A stretch of 64,000 nt of DNA from Bog-473 sp963834405 (GTDB lineage: Bacteria; Actinomycetota; Acidimicrobiia; Acidimicrobiales; RAAP-2). The stretch lies in NCBI GenBank assembly GCA_963834405.1, contig CAWIBX010000002.1, forward strand, positions 1 to 64,000, written 5' to 3'. The stretch's first letter is position 1. Each line of letters starts with the position of its first letter. This document shows positions 47,646 to 55,072 of the stretch, one piece after another. A model generated the notes under the pieces. It saw only the letters and a list, made by a program, of their open reading frames with translations. It had not been told where the DNA came from and did no database searches. Position numbers and translations under genes: made by a program.

Positions 47646-47686
47646 ACGATATACAACCAATCGTAAAACGATAAGATATAAATCGT
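47646..47686. promoter_or_regulatory. Double operator, two ACGAT-N9-ATCGT dyads
   Basis: Two 19-bp inverted repeats of identical design, ACGAT-N9-ATCGT at 47646-47664 and at 47668-47686, are separated by AAA, so their centres are 22 bp apart. They lie in an unusually AT-rich stretch 38-78 bp before the GTG of the small membrane zinc-ribbon gene, overlapping a GATATAAAT that could serve as a -10 element. Paired dyads on the same face of the helix are typical of a dimeric repressor binding cooperatively. Binding protein unknown; the adjacent MarR-type protein is a candidate. Confidence 0.6.
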
Positions 47687-47723
47687 GACCCGATAGATAG
47701 GGCCATCCAGGAGGTGGCGTCTC

Positions 47724-47960
47724 GTGCTCGTCGAGATCGTGGCCATCGCGCTCGCGGCGGTGCTTGCCCTGCTCACCTTGGGCGTGGCAGAGGTCGCGTT
47801 GTTGGCCATCCTGGCCGTGTTGCGGATTGTCCGGTGCGCGCACTGCCATCGATTGCTCCTGACAAGGAGGGTGGGGCCGCTGCAGGCGTGTGTGCAGTGC
47901 CGGCACGAGCGCCTGCTGCATCCCATCCACGCCATCCACCACCCGGCCGGGATGCCGTAA
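47724..47960 (+). CDS. Small membrane protein with zinc-ribbon-like tail
   Basis: A 78-residue protein with one long N-terminal transmembrane segment (about residues 3-36, VEIVAIALAAVLALLTLG...) followed by a possible zinc-binding module, CAHC at 39-42 and CVQC at 56-59. The start is GTG 47724 with AGGAGGTGG 7 bases upstream. The double dyad at 47646-47686 probably controls it. It converges on the MarR-DUF488 gene, 29 bp away. No family was recognised; the fold suggests a membrane-attached metal- or nucleic-acid-binding role. Confidence 0.6.
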   Translation: MLVEIVAIALAAVLALLTLGVAEVALLAILAVLRIVRCAHCHRLLLTRRVGPLQACVQCRHERLLHPIHAIHHPAGMP

Positions 47961-47989
47961 GGAGCCCCGGGAGGAGGCGGAAGCGTCTT

Positions 47990-48766
47990 TCAGCTGTTCG
48001 TCAGCACATTGCGCAGGACCGCAGCTCCAGAGCGACCGACGTCCCGGGTCGCAGTGAGCAGGACGATCGGACTCGTCCGGGCCATGGCGTCGAGCTCGGT
48101 CAGGGCCTCGTGAGCGGGGCCCCTCGACAGCTCCTTGCGGTACTTGCGCTCGAATTGCTCAAAACGCGCCGTCGCATGGCCGTACCACTGCCGCAGTGTC
48201 GGGCTGGGTGCCACATCGCGCATCCACAGCTCAACGTCCGCTTCGGTCCGGGACACCCCACGGGGCCAGAGGCGGTCGACCAGGATGCGATGGGTGCCCT
48301 CGGGCGTGTCGTCGTAGACGCGGGCGACGACCACTCCGGGGGTGTTGTCAGGAGGGAAGCCCTCCAGGACCAGGCCCCGCCATGCGTCCGGGAGCTCGAG
48401 CGCCAGGCGGTCGAGCTCTTCGAGGTGCAGGGCCGAGAGCTTCTCGAGCCGAGCCGCTCCTTTGCGGGTGAGCCGTAACCGGACGACCCGATGATCGTCG
48501 CGATCTCCGGTGCGAGAGACCAGGCCGGCGGCGACGGCGCGATCGACCAGGCCGACGGCGCTGTGATGACGGAGCATCAGGTAGTCGGCGATCTCGCCGA
48601 GCGTGGGCCCGCGTGGGTTCCCGTCGCCACGAATTGCGAGCAGGAGCTGGTGCTGGGCTGCCGTCAGGCCGGCCGCCTCTGCCTGTTGCTCACTCCAGCG
48701 TTGAAAGCGGCGCAGGCCTGTACGCAGCGAGAGCAGGCGTGCGTAATCCTCATCTGACAGGGCCAT
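47990..48766 (-). CDS. MarR-type regulator fused to a DUF488 domain
   Basis: A 258-residue fusion protein. Residues ~1-135 are a MarR-family winged helix (SEQQAEAAGLTAAQHQLLLAIR, GPTLGEIADYLMLRHHSAVGLVDR, RTGDRDDHRVVRLRLT). Residues ~145-258 are a DUF488 (YeaO-like) domain (VVVARVYDDTPEGTHRILVD, RLWPRG, ELWMRDVAPS, RKYRKEL). The two parts are joined in frame with a short linker. The fusion is unusual: DUF488 is normally a stand-alone protein of unknown function. The start is ATG 48766. A perfect dyad directly upstream (48781-48795) suggests autoregulation. It converges with the small membrane zinc-ribbon gene. Confidence 0.88.
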   Translation of the reverse strand: MALSDEDYARLLSLRTGLRRFQRWSEQQAEAAGLTAAQHQLLLAIRGDGNPRGPTLGEIADYLMLRHHSAVGLVDRAVAAGLVSRTGDRDDHRVVRLRLTRKGAARLEKLSALHLEELDRLALELPDAWRGLVLEGFPPDNTPGVVVARVYDDTPEGTHRILVDRLWPRGVSRTEADVELWMRDVAPSPTLRQWYGHATARFEQFERKYRKELSRGPAHEALTELDAMARTSPIVLLTATRDVGRSGAAVLRNVLTNS

Positions 48767-48780
48767 CAAGCCAAGGTTAA

Positions 48781-48795
48781 CATCGCATCGCGATG
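48781..48795. promoter_or_regulatory. Dyad at the MarR-DUF488 promoter
   Basis: CATCGC-ATC-GCGATG is a perfect 6-bp inverted repeat with a 3-bp spacer, beginning 15 bp upstream of the start codon of the MarR-DUF488 gene. A position overlapping the 5' untranslated region fits a repressor operator. It differs from the ACGAT/ATCGT dyads upstream of the neighbouring gene, sharing only the ATCG/CGAT core. Confidence 0.45.
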
Positions 48796-48989
48796 AATCA
48801 CCGTCCTCAGGAGCCTCTGAGGCGTGATATCTCCGAGCCGTCTGGTTCAAGCGTCGAACCCGACCCGCTGGTCGAGAGGGTCGACGTCCATGATGTGCCG
48901 CTGAACGGTCCGGACACGGACGACGCCTATCTCGGGCGAGAGCACCAGCCGGCCGGTGCCGCCGAGAAGGCGCTGGGAGATTTGCCCTC

Positions 48990-49276
48990 CCTGGCGAATC
49001 CGTCGGCACCTGGGCCCTGATCGGGCTCACGGGCGCCATGGCGGGCGCGTCACGCGCTCGCCGTTCACCGCCCTCGTGTTCGCTTTCGAGCTCACCCACG
49101 ACCAGAACACGCTGCTGGCGTTGCTGATCGCGTATCCCGACGAGGTCCTGCGCGGCGCGGCGGTGATCACCCAGTTCGACCTGCTCGAGGCCCGCCAGAA
49201 GGTGCTCCAGGTGCTCCAGGAAGAGCGGCACGCCGAGCGGGTGCTCACCTTGCGTCGCCTGGCGGTGTCGGAGCAG
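48990..49276 (+). pseudogene. Remnant of a ClC-type chloride channel
   Basis: Short conserved pieces of a ClC chloride channel remain: GTWALIGLTGAMAGAS (from 49005) in one frame, then SPFTALVFAFELTHDQNTLL in another, followed by a segment, DLLEARQKVLQVLQEERHAERVL, that matches the C-terminal CBS-region end of such channels. The two frames are separated by a 2-base irregularity near 49053 (a CGCGC run). Most of the membrane domain is missing, so this is a deleted and frameshifted relic. Confidence 0.6.
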
Positions 49277-49589
49277 GGAACGGACGCGCCGCGGCGACGC
49301 CGGACGGCACGGCGGACGGCACGGCGGACGACACCGACCCGGCCGCTGCCGCGGACAGCCGGTAGTCGCGCGACGGGCGATCACAGGGTGGGAATGCGAT
49401 GAGCACGGCGACTGGGTGGCCTTCCTCGCGTGCGGCCACCGTCAGCACGTGCGCCACACGCCGCCCTTCCAGGAGCGTCCCTGGGTCCTCACTTCCGGCA
49501 GGCGGGAAGCACGAGTCGGCTAGCCGCTCGAGTGCCGGATGTGCGATCAGGAATCGGGCGAGGACACGTCCGAAGGGGGCGAGCGCCAT
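49245..49589 (-). CDS. Possible hypothetical protein
   Basis: A 114-residue frame with some protein-like character (MALAPFGRVLARFLIAHPAL, LTVAAREEGHPVAVLIAF), but it overlaps the antisense of the ClC remnant and its C-terminus is alanine/proline-rich. No domain or good ribosome-binding site was found. It may be a chance frame in high-GC DNA. Confidence 0.22.
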   Translation of the reverse strand: MALAPFGRVLARFLIAHPALERLADSCFPPAGSEDPGTLLEGRRVAHVLTVAAREEGHPVAVLIAFPPCDRPSRDYRLSAAAAGSVSSAVPSAVPSGVAAARPFPAPTPPGDAR

Positions 49590-49737
49590 GCCTGGCCGGG
49601 TCCGTGTGCCCGGAATGCGGGGTCGTGGTCGGAGCGGGCGGGGAACCCGGCGGCGGCGGTCACCATCCGGGCTGCGGCGTCCCGCCCTCGGCTACTTCGT
49701 ACGCGGCAGCAAACCTCTGCAGATTTGTCTTGAACCC

Positions 49738-50703
49738 CTATACCGCGGGTCGCGTTGCCCCTACGAACAAAAGGCTCCCGAAGGCAGCACCCACCGTTCC
49801 CGGGAAGGCCTCGGCCCGCACCCGCGCCCCTGTATAGGGGGCGTCGACCATGATCGTGGCGCCGTTGAGCACGCCAACGTACAAGCCGACGTGATCGATG
49901 GCGGTCGTCCCCGACCCGAAGAAGACGAGGTCTCCTGGTGCTAGCGGCGCGCCCGCGGCCAGCTTGGTCGTTGCGTCGTACTGGTCCTGCGCGACGCGCG
50001 GCAGGGCAATGCCGGCCACCTTGTAGGCGGCCTGGACCAGCCCCGAGCAGTCAAAGCCCATGCCGGGCGTCTCCCCGCCCCAGACGTAGGGGGTGCCGAT
50101 TTGGCTGAGCGCCCACTCGACGGCAAGCGCGCCAGCGTCGGCCGTCGTCGCGCTGCCGGCGGACGGCGCCGCGGCGGGCGGCCCAAGGGCTTGCGCCAGC
50201 GCCAGGACCTGTGACACGTACGCAGCGGAGTGGTCGTACGCGTAGATCGCGCCCGGGATGTCCGCCCCTCCCGCGGCTCCGTTCGCACACAGCATCCGCG
50301 CCGCGGCGTACACAGCGTCCGTCGGGTCGTAGGGCGAGGGCGGGACGGCTCCGTCGGCCGGGACGGGCTCGTCGTAGGCGGCGAAGGTCGCGGGCTCGAA
50401 CTGCATCAAACCTTCCGCGCCGGCCGCATTGGCGCCGCTGTGGACGCCCGGCAAAGTCGACTGCCCGTTGTCCGACTCGATCGTTCCGATTGCGGCGAGC
50501 ACCGTCCAAGGCAGTCCAGGGCACATCGCCGCCGCCTCCTGGTAGAGCGCAAGCATGGCGGGCGGAATGTTGGAGGTGGCAGCCGACGTCAGCGTGGGCC
50601 GGACGTCGATGCCGAACATGGCCACGGCCGATCCGACCACGACCGTCCCCAGCAGCCCGACCACGAGGCCGAGCGCCCCGAGCGCACCGACGGCCCTTCT
50701 CAT
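49738..50703 (-). CDS. Secreted peptidoglycan hydrolase: lytic transglycosylase plus NlpC/P60
   Basis: A 321-residue wall hydrolase with a signal/transmembrane segment (about residues 8-32). The first domain (about 45-165) is lytic-transglycosylase-like, with the catalytic Glu in GTIESDNGQS and AGAEGLMQFEPATF. The second (about 190-321) is NlpC/P60, with the Cys in GMGFDCSGLVQAAY and the His in DHVGLYVG. Such two-domain proteins cleave both glycan and peptide bonds and help daughter-cell separation. A partial copy of this gene's 5' end lies at 53199-53310. Intact; upstream sequence carries a conserved leader also seen in that copy. Confidence 0.9.
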   Translation of the reverse strand: MRRAVGALGALGLVVGLLGTVVVGSAVAMFGIDVRPTLTSAATSNIPPAMLALYQEAAAMCPGLPWTVLAAIGTIESDNGQSTLPGVHSGANAAGAEGLMQFEPATFAAYDEPVPADGAVPPSPYDPTDAVYAAARMLCANGAAGGADIPGAIYAYDHSAAYVSQVLALAQALGPPAAAPSAGSATTADAGALAVEWALSQIGTPYVWGGETPGMGFDCSGLVQAAYKVAGIALPRVAQDQYDATTKLAAGAPLAPGDLVFFGSGTTAIDHVGLYVGVLNGATIMVDAPYTGARVRAEAFPGTVGAAFGSLLFVGATRPAV

Positions 50704-51424
50704 CGGATGCTCCCGCGTCTGACCTCGACCGTAGGTGCCACGTCGGGGAATGGTCGGCCCGGCATGACGAAAGGCGCGTCAATGGCTCACGTTCAAACGT
50801 AAGTGACGAAGGCCGATCTGTTAGAACCTCTGCTGCCTCAGAACGCACCAGAAGGTGACCGCCCTGCCGGTGGCGCTATGAACGCCGGTTTGGGACAGGG
50901 GCAGGGCCCGCCCGCGGCTGGCGAGAGGGCCGGTGGGCGGCGCCCCATCGACGAGATGGTCCCGCCATATCGCCACGCCGCCCTCCGACCACCAAAGATC
51001 GTGACCGTTCGGGTCACCGTTCAGTAGAGCCGGAAGGGCCTGGCTTGCACAACGGGCGGACAAGTTTGGGGACGCCGGGGCTCGGGACCGAAGCGTCCCC
51101 GATCGGTGTTCGGGGGCAGTGGGGAACGCGAATCTTCGACTGCAGGGAATGTCGTTCGCCACAGGCGGCACTTATTACCCGTGATGAAGACCTGCCCGCG
51201 GTAGAGATGTGCCCGCGGGCAGGCAGCGAGCACGTCCCCACCTGAGAGCACCCGCCGCCACGCCCTCGTGCTGCGCTGAGGTGCGGGGATGGTCGGTTGC
51301 GTCTTGTCGCAACCCCGCTGATTGGGAACCAACCACGAGCAGTCGCAGCGGGGGAGTGACGCGTCGCAGTCCCCTCGTGAGAACCCATCAAACGCGACCT
51401 TGCGATGTGCCTCCGCATGGTGCA

Positions 51425-51467
51425 GGCTGGCCCTGCCCGAGAGCAAATTGGTAGGGCAGGGCCAGCC
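51425..51467. other. Perfect 14-bp hairpin
   Basis: GGCTGGCCCTGCCC at 51425-51438 is exactly reverse-complemented at 51454-51467 with a 15-base loop. It is far from any supported gene and has no T tract, so a structured RNA or an element end is as likely as a terminator. Confidence 0.7.
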
Positions 51468-51553
51468 ACACTCACCTCCACCCGAGGCGCGTTATTGGTG
51501 TCGGAGGGCGGACCGAACGCCGTTCGGACCTCGAGGGGAACACAAATGTTGGC

Positions 51554-51581
51554 ACTCGCGTTGTCAAAAGACAACGCGAGT
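51554..51581. terminator. Perfect 12-bp hairpin with AAAA loop
   Basis: ACTCGCGTTGTC-AAAA-GACAACGCGAGT is a perfect 12-bp stem with a four-base loop, followed on the plus strand by TGTGTCTTTG, which is moderately T-rich. It has the form of an intrinsic terminator, but no supported plus-strand gene ends nearby, so what it terminates is unknown. Confidence 0.5.
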
Positions 51582-51829
51582 TGTGTCTTTGTTGATCATC
51601 GGTTCGCTCGCTGAGGCTCGACGTGCCTTCCACAAGGTCGCAGTCGGGGCGTTTGGGGGCAGAGGGACGCCCGAATGCAAGGAATGTCGCGGCGATGTGT
51701 GGGGGCGGCGGCGCCCTCCGACATGCCCTCTAACCGCCACCCCCGCCGTCATGCTGACACCGGTATGACGTGCGCAATAGAGCCGCATAGCCCCACGTCG
51801 GACAACGGCGGCACAACCTTCTACGTGCG

Positions 51830-51908
51830 GAGACCGAACTCCCGCAGGCCCGTCAGGCCCTCGAGATGGTCGGTACTGGCACCGCCCCGAACCGGTCTAC
51901 GGGGGCAC
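51830..51908 (-). repeat. Dispersed repeat copy C
   Basis: Inverted relative to copy A (8229-8306) and about 85% identical by eye over some 75 bp, including GGTTCGGGGCGGTGCCAGTA and the following direct matches. The hairpin stem is partly broken in this copy (CCCCGTAG against GTTCGGGG). Shared sequence of this length between two places 43 kb apart is well beyond chance and points to a small repetitive element. Confidence 0.6.
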
Positions 51909-51934
51909 GTCAGACCGGCTCTGCTAAGTGGGGG

Positions 51935-52627
51935 TCAACAGCCTTGCCATCCACCTGAAAGGTCTGAACATACCTGGGCATTCGCGATGTTGTTACCCGT
52001 AGCCGTCCCGGTCTCAGTCACCCTGGTTCCATTCACGTCAACGATCGTCATACACGTGATGCTCCCGTCGGAGCCTTGGAGCTGAGCCGACACATAGAAG
52101 TACTGAACATTGGGCGTGACGGGGAGATACTTCTGGAATGGAAGCGAGCTACCACCATTGATATTGGAGGTGTCCGTTCCGTAGGTAATATCCACGCCCT
52201 CTGGTGCCGACCCGGAACACAGGAAGAACGCCGTGGGCAGAAGGGTCGTAGTCGTGGTCGGATGCGGAGTGGAATGCGCACTCGTAGAAGGATTGCCGGC
52301 GAGGTATGTCGCCAACGCCTTCTTGTGGCGAGGACAGATGTCATACACGGCTGCGGTCACAACTCTGACAATCTCCTCATGGTCGAGATGAAAGGTATTG
52401 GAAGGCTCCGCCAGTATCCCGAATTCAACGGAAATAGAGCCGCCATGACCCAAGGTGTCACAGATAAACCCACCCAATGCTGCCAGCTTCTTGTTTGAGA
52501 TCGACTTCGTAGATGGGGCCTCACGGTGAACGTCATTGACGAAATTGGCGTGTGGCGTCGACGCACCAACGGGCGCAACACCGACGAGCATGGGCAGGGC
52601 AAGTGCACATACTGCGGCCACGGCCAT
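51935..52627 (-). CDS. Secreted DUF732/MmpS-like protein
   Basis: A 230-residue exported protein. A signal peptide (about residues 1-22, ALPMLVGVAPVGAS) precedes a DUF732-like helical domain (about 28-110, with FVNDVHREAPS, ALGGFICDTLGHGG and AVYDICPRHKKAL and its two Cys). A Thr-rich linker and a C-terminal MmpS-like beta domain (about 138-230, ITYGTDTSNINGGSSLPF, GSITCMTIVDVNGTRVTE) follow. Both domains are known separately in actinomycete envelopes; the combination is unusual. The start is placed at ATG 52627; an upstream extension is arginine-rich. Less GC-rich than the core genes. Confidence 0.7.
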   Translation of the reverse strand: MAVAAVCALALPMLVGVAPVGASTPHANFVNDVHREAPSTKSISNKKLAALGGFICDTLGHGGSISVEFGILAEPSNTFHLDHEEIVRVVTAAVYDICPRHKKALATYLAGNPSTSAHSTPHPTTTTTLLPTAFFLCSGSAPEGVDITYGTDTSNINGGSSLPFQKYLPVTPNVQYFYVSAQLQGSDGSITCMTIVDVNGTRVTETGTATGNNIANAQVCSDLSGGWQGC

Positions 52628-52729
52628 CTCACGGGCGAACCCTCTTTCAGATGGGTGAACTCTCGCCGGGACAAGGCAGCGCCGCTGCGCCGTCAACTTT
52701 CCCCTCCTAAGACGCAAAAGCACACCGTG

Positions 52730-52758
52730 GAGGCCCCCCTTTTTCCGATTGGGGCCTC
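52730..52758 (+). terminator. Hairpin with T-rich tail
   Basis: GAGGCCCC at 52730-52737 pairs with GGGGCCTC at 52751-52758, and the plus strand continues TATCTTTTAG. This is a good intrinsic-terminator shape in the plus direction. No plus-strand gene ends here, so it may belong to a lost gene or protect the minus-strand gene's promoter from read-through. Confidence 0.45.
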
Positions 52759-52970
52759 TATCTTTTAGCGCGTCAAGAGAGGCCCTTGCTCAGGAAACGC
52801 CGAGCGCCCTTGCCGCAGTCGTCCAGCCCCCTGTTTGCCGCTGCGATTGGGGGCTCCGATCCGGCGCTATGCGGCGCCCTTTGGGCCGAGTTCTATGTGA
52901 GGTTCGGGATCTCCGTCCGGATGACGCGACGAACTCGGTCGTTCTCAGGTGAGTCGCCTGTTCTACAACA

Positions 52971-53110
52971 TCAGCGCTGGCCTTTCATCCGCGCATCTTG
53001 GTGCTGCCCGCCGTCCAGCATCGCTCGGGTGGCGTCGGCATGGCCAGGGTGTTGTGCCGCTTCCTCGATCAGATGGATGAGAACCCAGCGCAGGTCCGCT
53101 GGCTGTTTCA
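52971..53110 (-). pseudogene. C-terminal fragment of a DinB/DUF664 protein
   Basis: On the minus strand the segment LRWVLIHLIEEAAQHPGHAD and the following DATRAMLDGG are the typical C-terminal metal-site region of DinB-type (DUF664) proteins. The rest of the gene is absent, so this is a remnant. It sits between a secreted-protein gene and the partial P60 copy. Confidence 0.5.
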
Positions 53111-53198
53111 ACCCGAGGCGCATATGGGCGGTCCCGCGGCCGTCTTCGTCACCCAGACATGGGACCGCAAGGCTGGGAGCGGCCCGTACGATACGGTC

Positions 53199-53310
53199 GG
53201 TTCGGTCCGACCACGTCTGTCCCCCAGCAACCCGACCACGAAGCCGAGCGCCGCCAGCGGGGACTCCGGCCTCTGACCTCGACCGTAGGTACGACGCCGG
53301 TGAAGGGTCG
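53199..53310. repeat. Partial duplicate of the NlpC/P60 gene 5' end and promoter
   Basis: About 110 bp align with 50636-50760 in the same orientation, covering the first codons (signal-peptide region) and upstream leader of the P60 hydrolase, including CTCTGACCTCGACCGTAGGT at 53271-53290. The part around the start codon is deleted. The copy is not functional as a gene; it records a partial duplication. Confidence 0.65.
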
Positions 53311-53388
53311 GCGCAGCGTAGCCACGGGCCCCCCGAATACCCGCTGGTCATACGTAGTTGCGCCGACGCAGAAGGTTGCTACCGCAAA

Positions 53389-53425
53389 CTGACCACCTGT
53401 TCGCCATCCCCAAACAGGTGGTCAG
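53389..53425. other. Perfect 13-bp hairpin (first of two)
   Basis: CTGACCACCTGTT at 53389-53401 is exactly inverted at 53413-53425 with an 11-base loop. A second perfect hairpin follows eight bases later. Together they lie about 120-190 bp upstream of the TIM-barrel-like gene at 53583. Confidence 0.75.
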
Positions 53426-53433
53426 GTGTGCAC

Positions 53434-53462
53434 CTTGTGCTCATACGAGCGTTGAGCACAAG
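53434..53462. other. Perfect 10-bp hairpin (second of two)
   Basis: CTTGTGCTCA at 53434-53443 is exactly inverted at 53453-53462 with a 9-base loop. Back-to-back perfect hairpins could terminate transcription from upstream or form a structured leader; which is not clear. Confidence 0.7.
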
Positions 53463-53582
53463 CATCACCGCAGCTGATGAAAAGGGGAGTCCCCGGCCGG
53501 CCGCCGGTCTGAGTGCGGTCAGTGGCGGGTGCGGTCGGCTGGCATGCGGGTCGCTTGGAATCCTTGGATCTACAGTTCCGGC

Positions 53583-54677
53583 ATGAAGTCGCGTAAGCGA
53601 ACGGAACCGAATCAGTCGTCGAGAAGACGCCAAACGATTCGCATTGTGGTGGTTTCGGGATTGGTAGCTTCCGGTGTGGTTACGTTCCTCCTCCTGGGTC
53701 AAGCGACAGCACCCAAGAAGGGTCCAACTCGCCCGATTGTGGACGCGGTTCAGCCAGCCACTACAACTTCCACAACCATGGCGCCACTACGGTCGACGAC
53801 CACTACGACGACCGCGCGAACGACCACGACGCCAGCACCTATTAGGACATTGACAACCTCGACGACGAGCACGGCGCCGCCGCCGACCACCGCGACGACG
53901 GCAGTCCCGGCGTCAGCCAATGGCCCAGGGACGTCCGAGCATTACACCGCCAACGGGAACCTCTCCGGATCGACGTACGAACCGGGCGCGGACGGGTTCG
54001 ATCTGGCCGATGTGTCGAGCAACGCTGCGACCGAGGCGCTACCCACGGGCGTCAAGGGACTCGAGTGGATCGGTTCGTGCGCCGGGGCGACCTCCGCGTT
54101 CCAATCGACCATCCAGAGTTACATCGGGGATCCCAAGGTCTTCGGGTACTACCTGATGGACGAGCCCGATCCGTCCTCGTGCCCCGCGGCGAACCTGAAG
54201 GCCGAGTCGGACTTCATTCACGCCAACGATCCGGGGACCTACACCTTCATCATCGAGCTGGACCTTTCGAGCTCGAACCATCCCACCTACCAAGGTGGCT
54301 ACAACCCGGCCAACACTGACATCGACCTCTACGGGCTCGACCCCTATCCGTGTCGATCAGAGAATCCCGCTTCGGCCCCCTGCGCCTATTCCTGGCTGGG
54401 TCTGGCGGTCAGCGCGGCGGAGCAAGCGGGCATTCCGCTCGCGGACATCGTTCCCGTGTACCAAGCCTTCGGCGGCGGCACGTGGGTCGACGACGGGGGT
54501 GGCTCCTACCAGCTCCCCACCGCGGCCCAAGAGTCCGAGATCCTCTTGACGTGGGCGACGCTGGTCCCCACGCCGGTCTTCGACTACGCCTACTCGTGGG
54601 GATCGCAAAACGGCGACCAGCCGTTGAACGGGAGCCCTCCTCTCCAGCAAGTCTTCCTGACCCACAACCAGGGCTAG
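53583..54677 (+). CDS. Membrane-anchored TIM-barrel glycosidase-like protein (paralogue of the 1.9-kb gene)
   Basis: A 364-residue protein: short basic N-terminus (MKSRKRTEPNQSSRRRQ), one transmembrane segment, a long Thr/Pro-rich stalk and an extracellular domain matching the protein at 1880-2857 motif by motif (SEHYTANGNLSGSTY, GYYLMDEPDPSSCPAANLKA, ADIVPVYQAFGGG, DYAYSWG). The DEP motif again suggests a glycosidase-like barrel. The start is taken at ATG 53583. GC content is higher than that of the paralogue. Two perfect hairpins precede the gene. Enzyme activity and substrate are unproven. Confidence 0.72.
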   Translation: MKSRKRTEPNQSSRRRQTIRIVVVSGLVASGVVTFLLLGQATAPKKGPTRPIVDAVQPATTTSTTMAPLRSTTTTTTARTTTTPAPIRTLTTSTTSTAPPPTTATTAVPASANGPGTSEHYTANGNLSGSTYEPGADGFDLADVSSNAATEALPTGVKGLEWIGSCAGATSAFQSTIQSYIGDPKVFGYYLMDEPDPSSCPAANLKAESDFIHANDPGTYTFIIELDLSSSNHPTYQGGYNPANTDIDLYGLDPYPCRSENPASAPCAYSWLGLAVSAAEQAGIPLADIVPVYQAFGGGTWVDDGGGSYQLPTAAQESEILLTWATLVPTPVFDYAYSWGSQNGDQPLNGSPPLQQVFLTHNQG

Positions 54678-55072
54678 GGCTGGGAGGAACCTCGACTCCC
54701 AAGGCTTCTCCGAGTAATCATTGAACTTGCGTCGGGGAGGCTAAGGCCTTACCTGATGCAATCCTCGCCGAGGTGATTTCTTTCGGCCCGAACGCCACAC
54801 GCTGGCAGGGCGAAGATGGTCTCGCACCCTTCCTTTCCATCCGGTGCACGTTACTTGCGGGGTAGGGACCGGGGTCAGTAACTCCGAGCTAGATCTGCCT
54901 GCGGCCAATGGCGTCAGGTCCGACCTTGACTCCATCCTCTGCGACTTGCTGCGGTGACGGTGATCGATCGCGCAAGGGATGAACCGTTCGGAGCCTGCCG
55001 TTCCTGCGACGACACGGTTCTTTCTCGGCCTCAGGGTAACGGCGAAAGCCCACCTTGGATCGCCGGTACGAA
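54678..55072. other. Intergenic stretch before mtnA end
   Basis: About 395 bp with no supported gene; it contains the 3' flanks of two convergent genes. No strong hairpin was seen. Confidence 0.35.

Larger units (their letters stand above)
50704..51934. other. Gene-poor stretch with two perfect hairpins and a dispersed repeat
   Basis: About 1.2 kb with no supported gene. Frames of up to about 185 codons are open on the minus strand but have no domain and no normal amino-acid make-up. The stretch contains perfect hairpins at 51425-51467 and 51554-51581 and repeat copy C at 51830-51908. It looks like old mobile or intergenic sequence. Confidence 0.4.

Noticed and set aside
50821..51171. A 116-codon minus-strand frame upstream of the P60 hydrolase
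   Set aside because: No recognisable motif or ribosome-binding site.
51014..51574. A 186-codon minus-strand frame
   Set aside because: Composition is Arg/Ser/Pro-rich, there is no domain, and the stretch contains a strong hairpin; likely an open frame by base composition.
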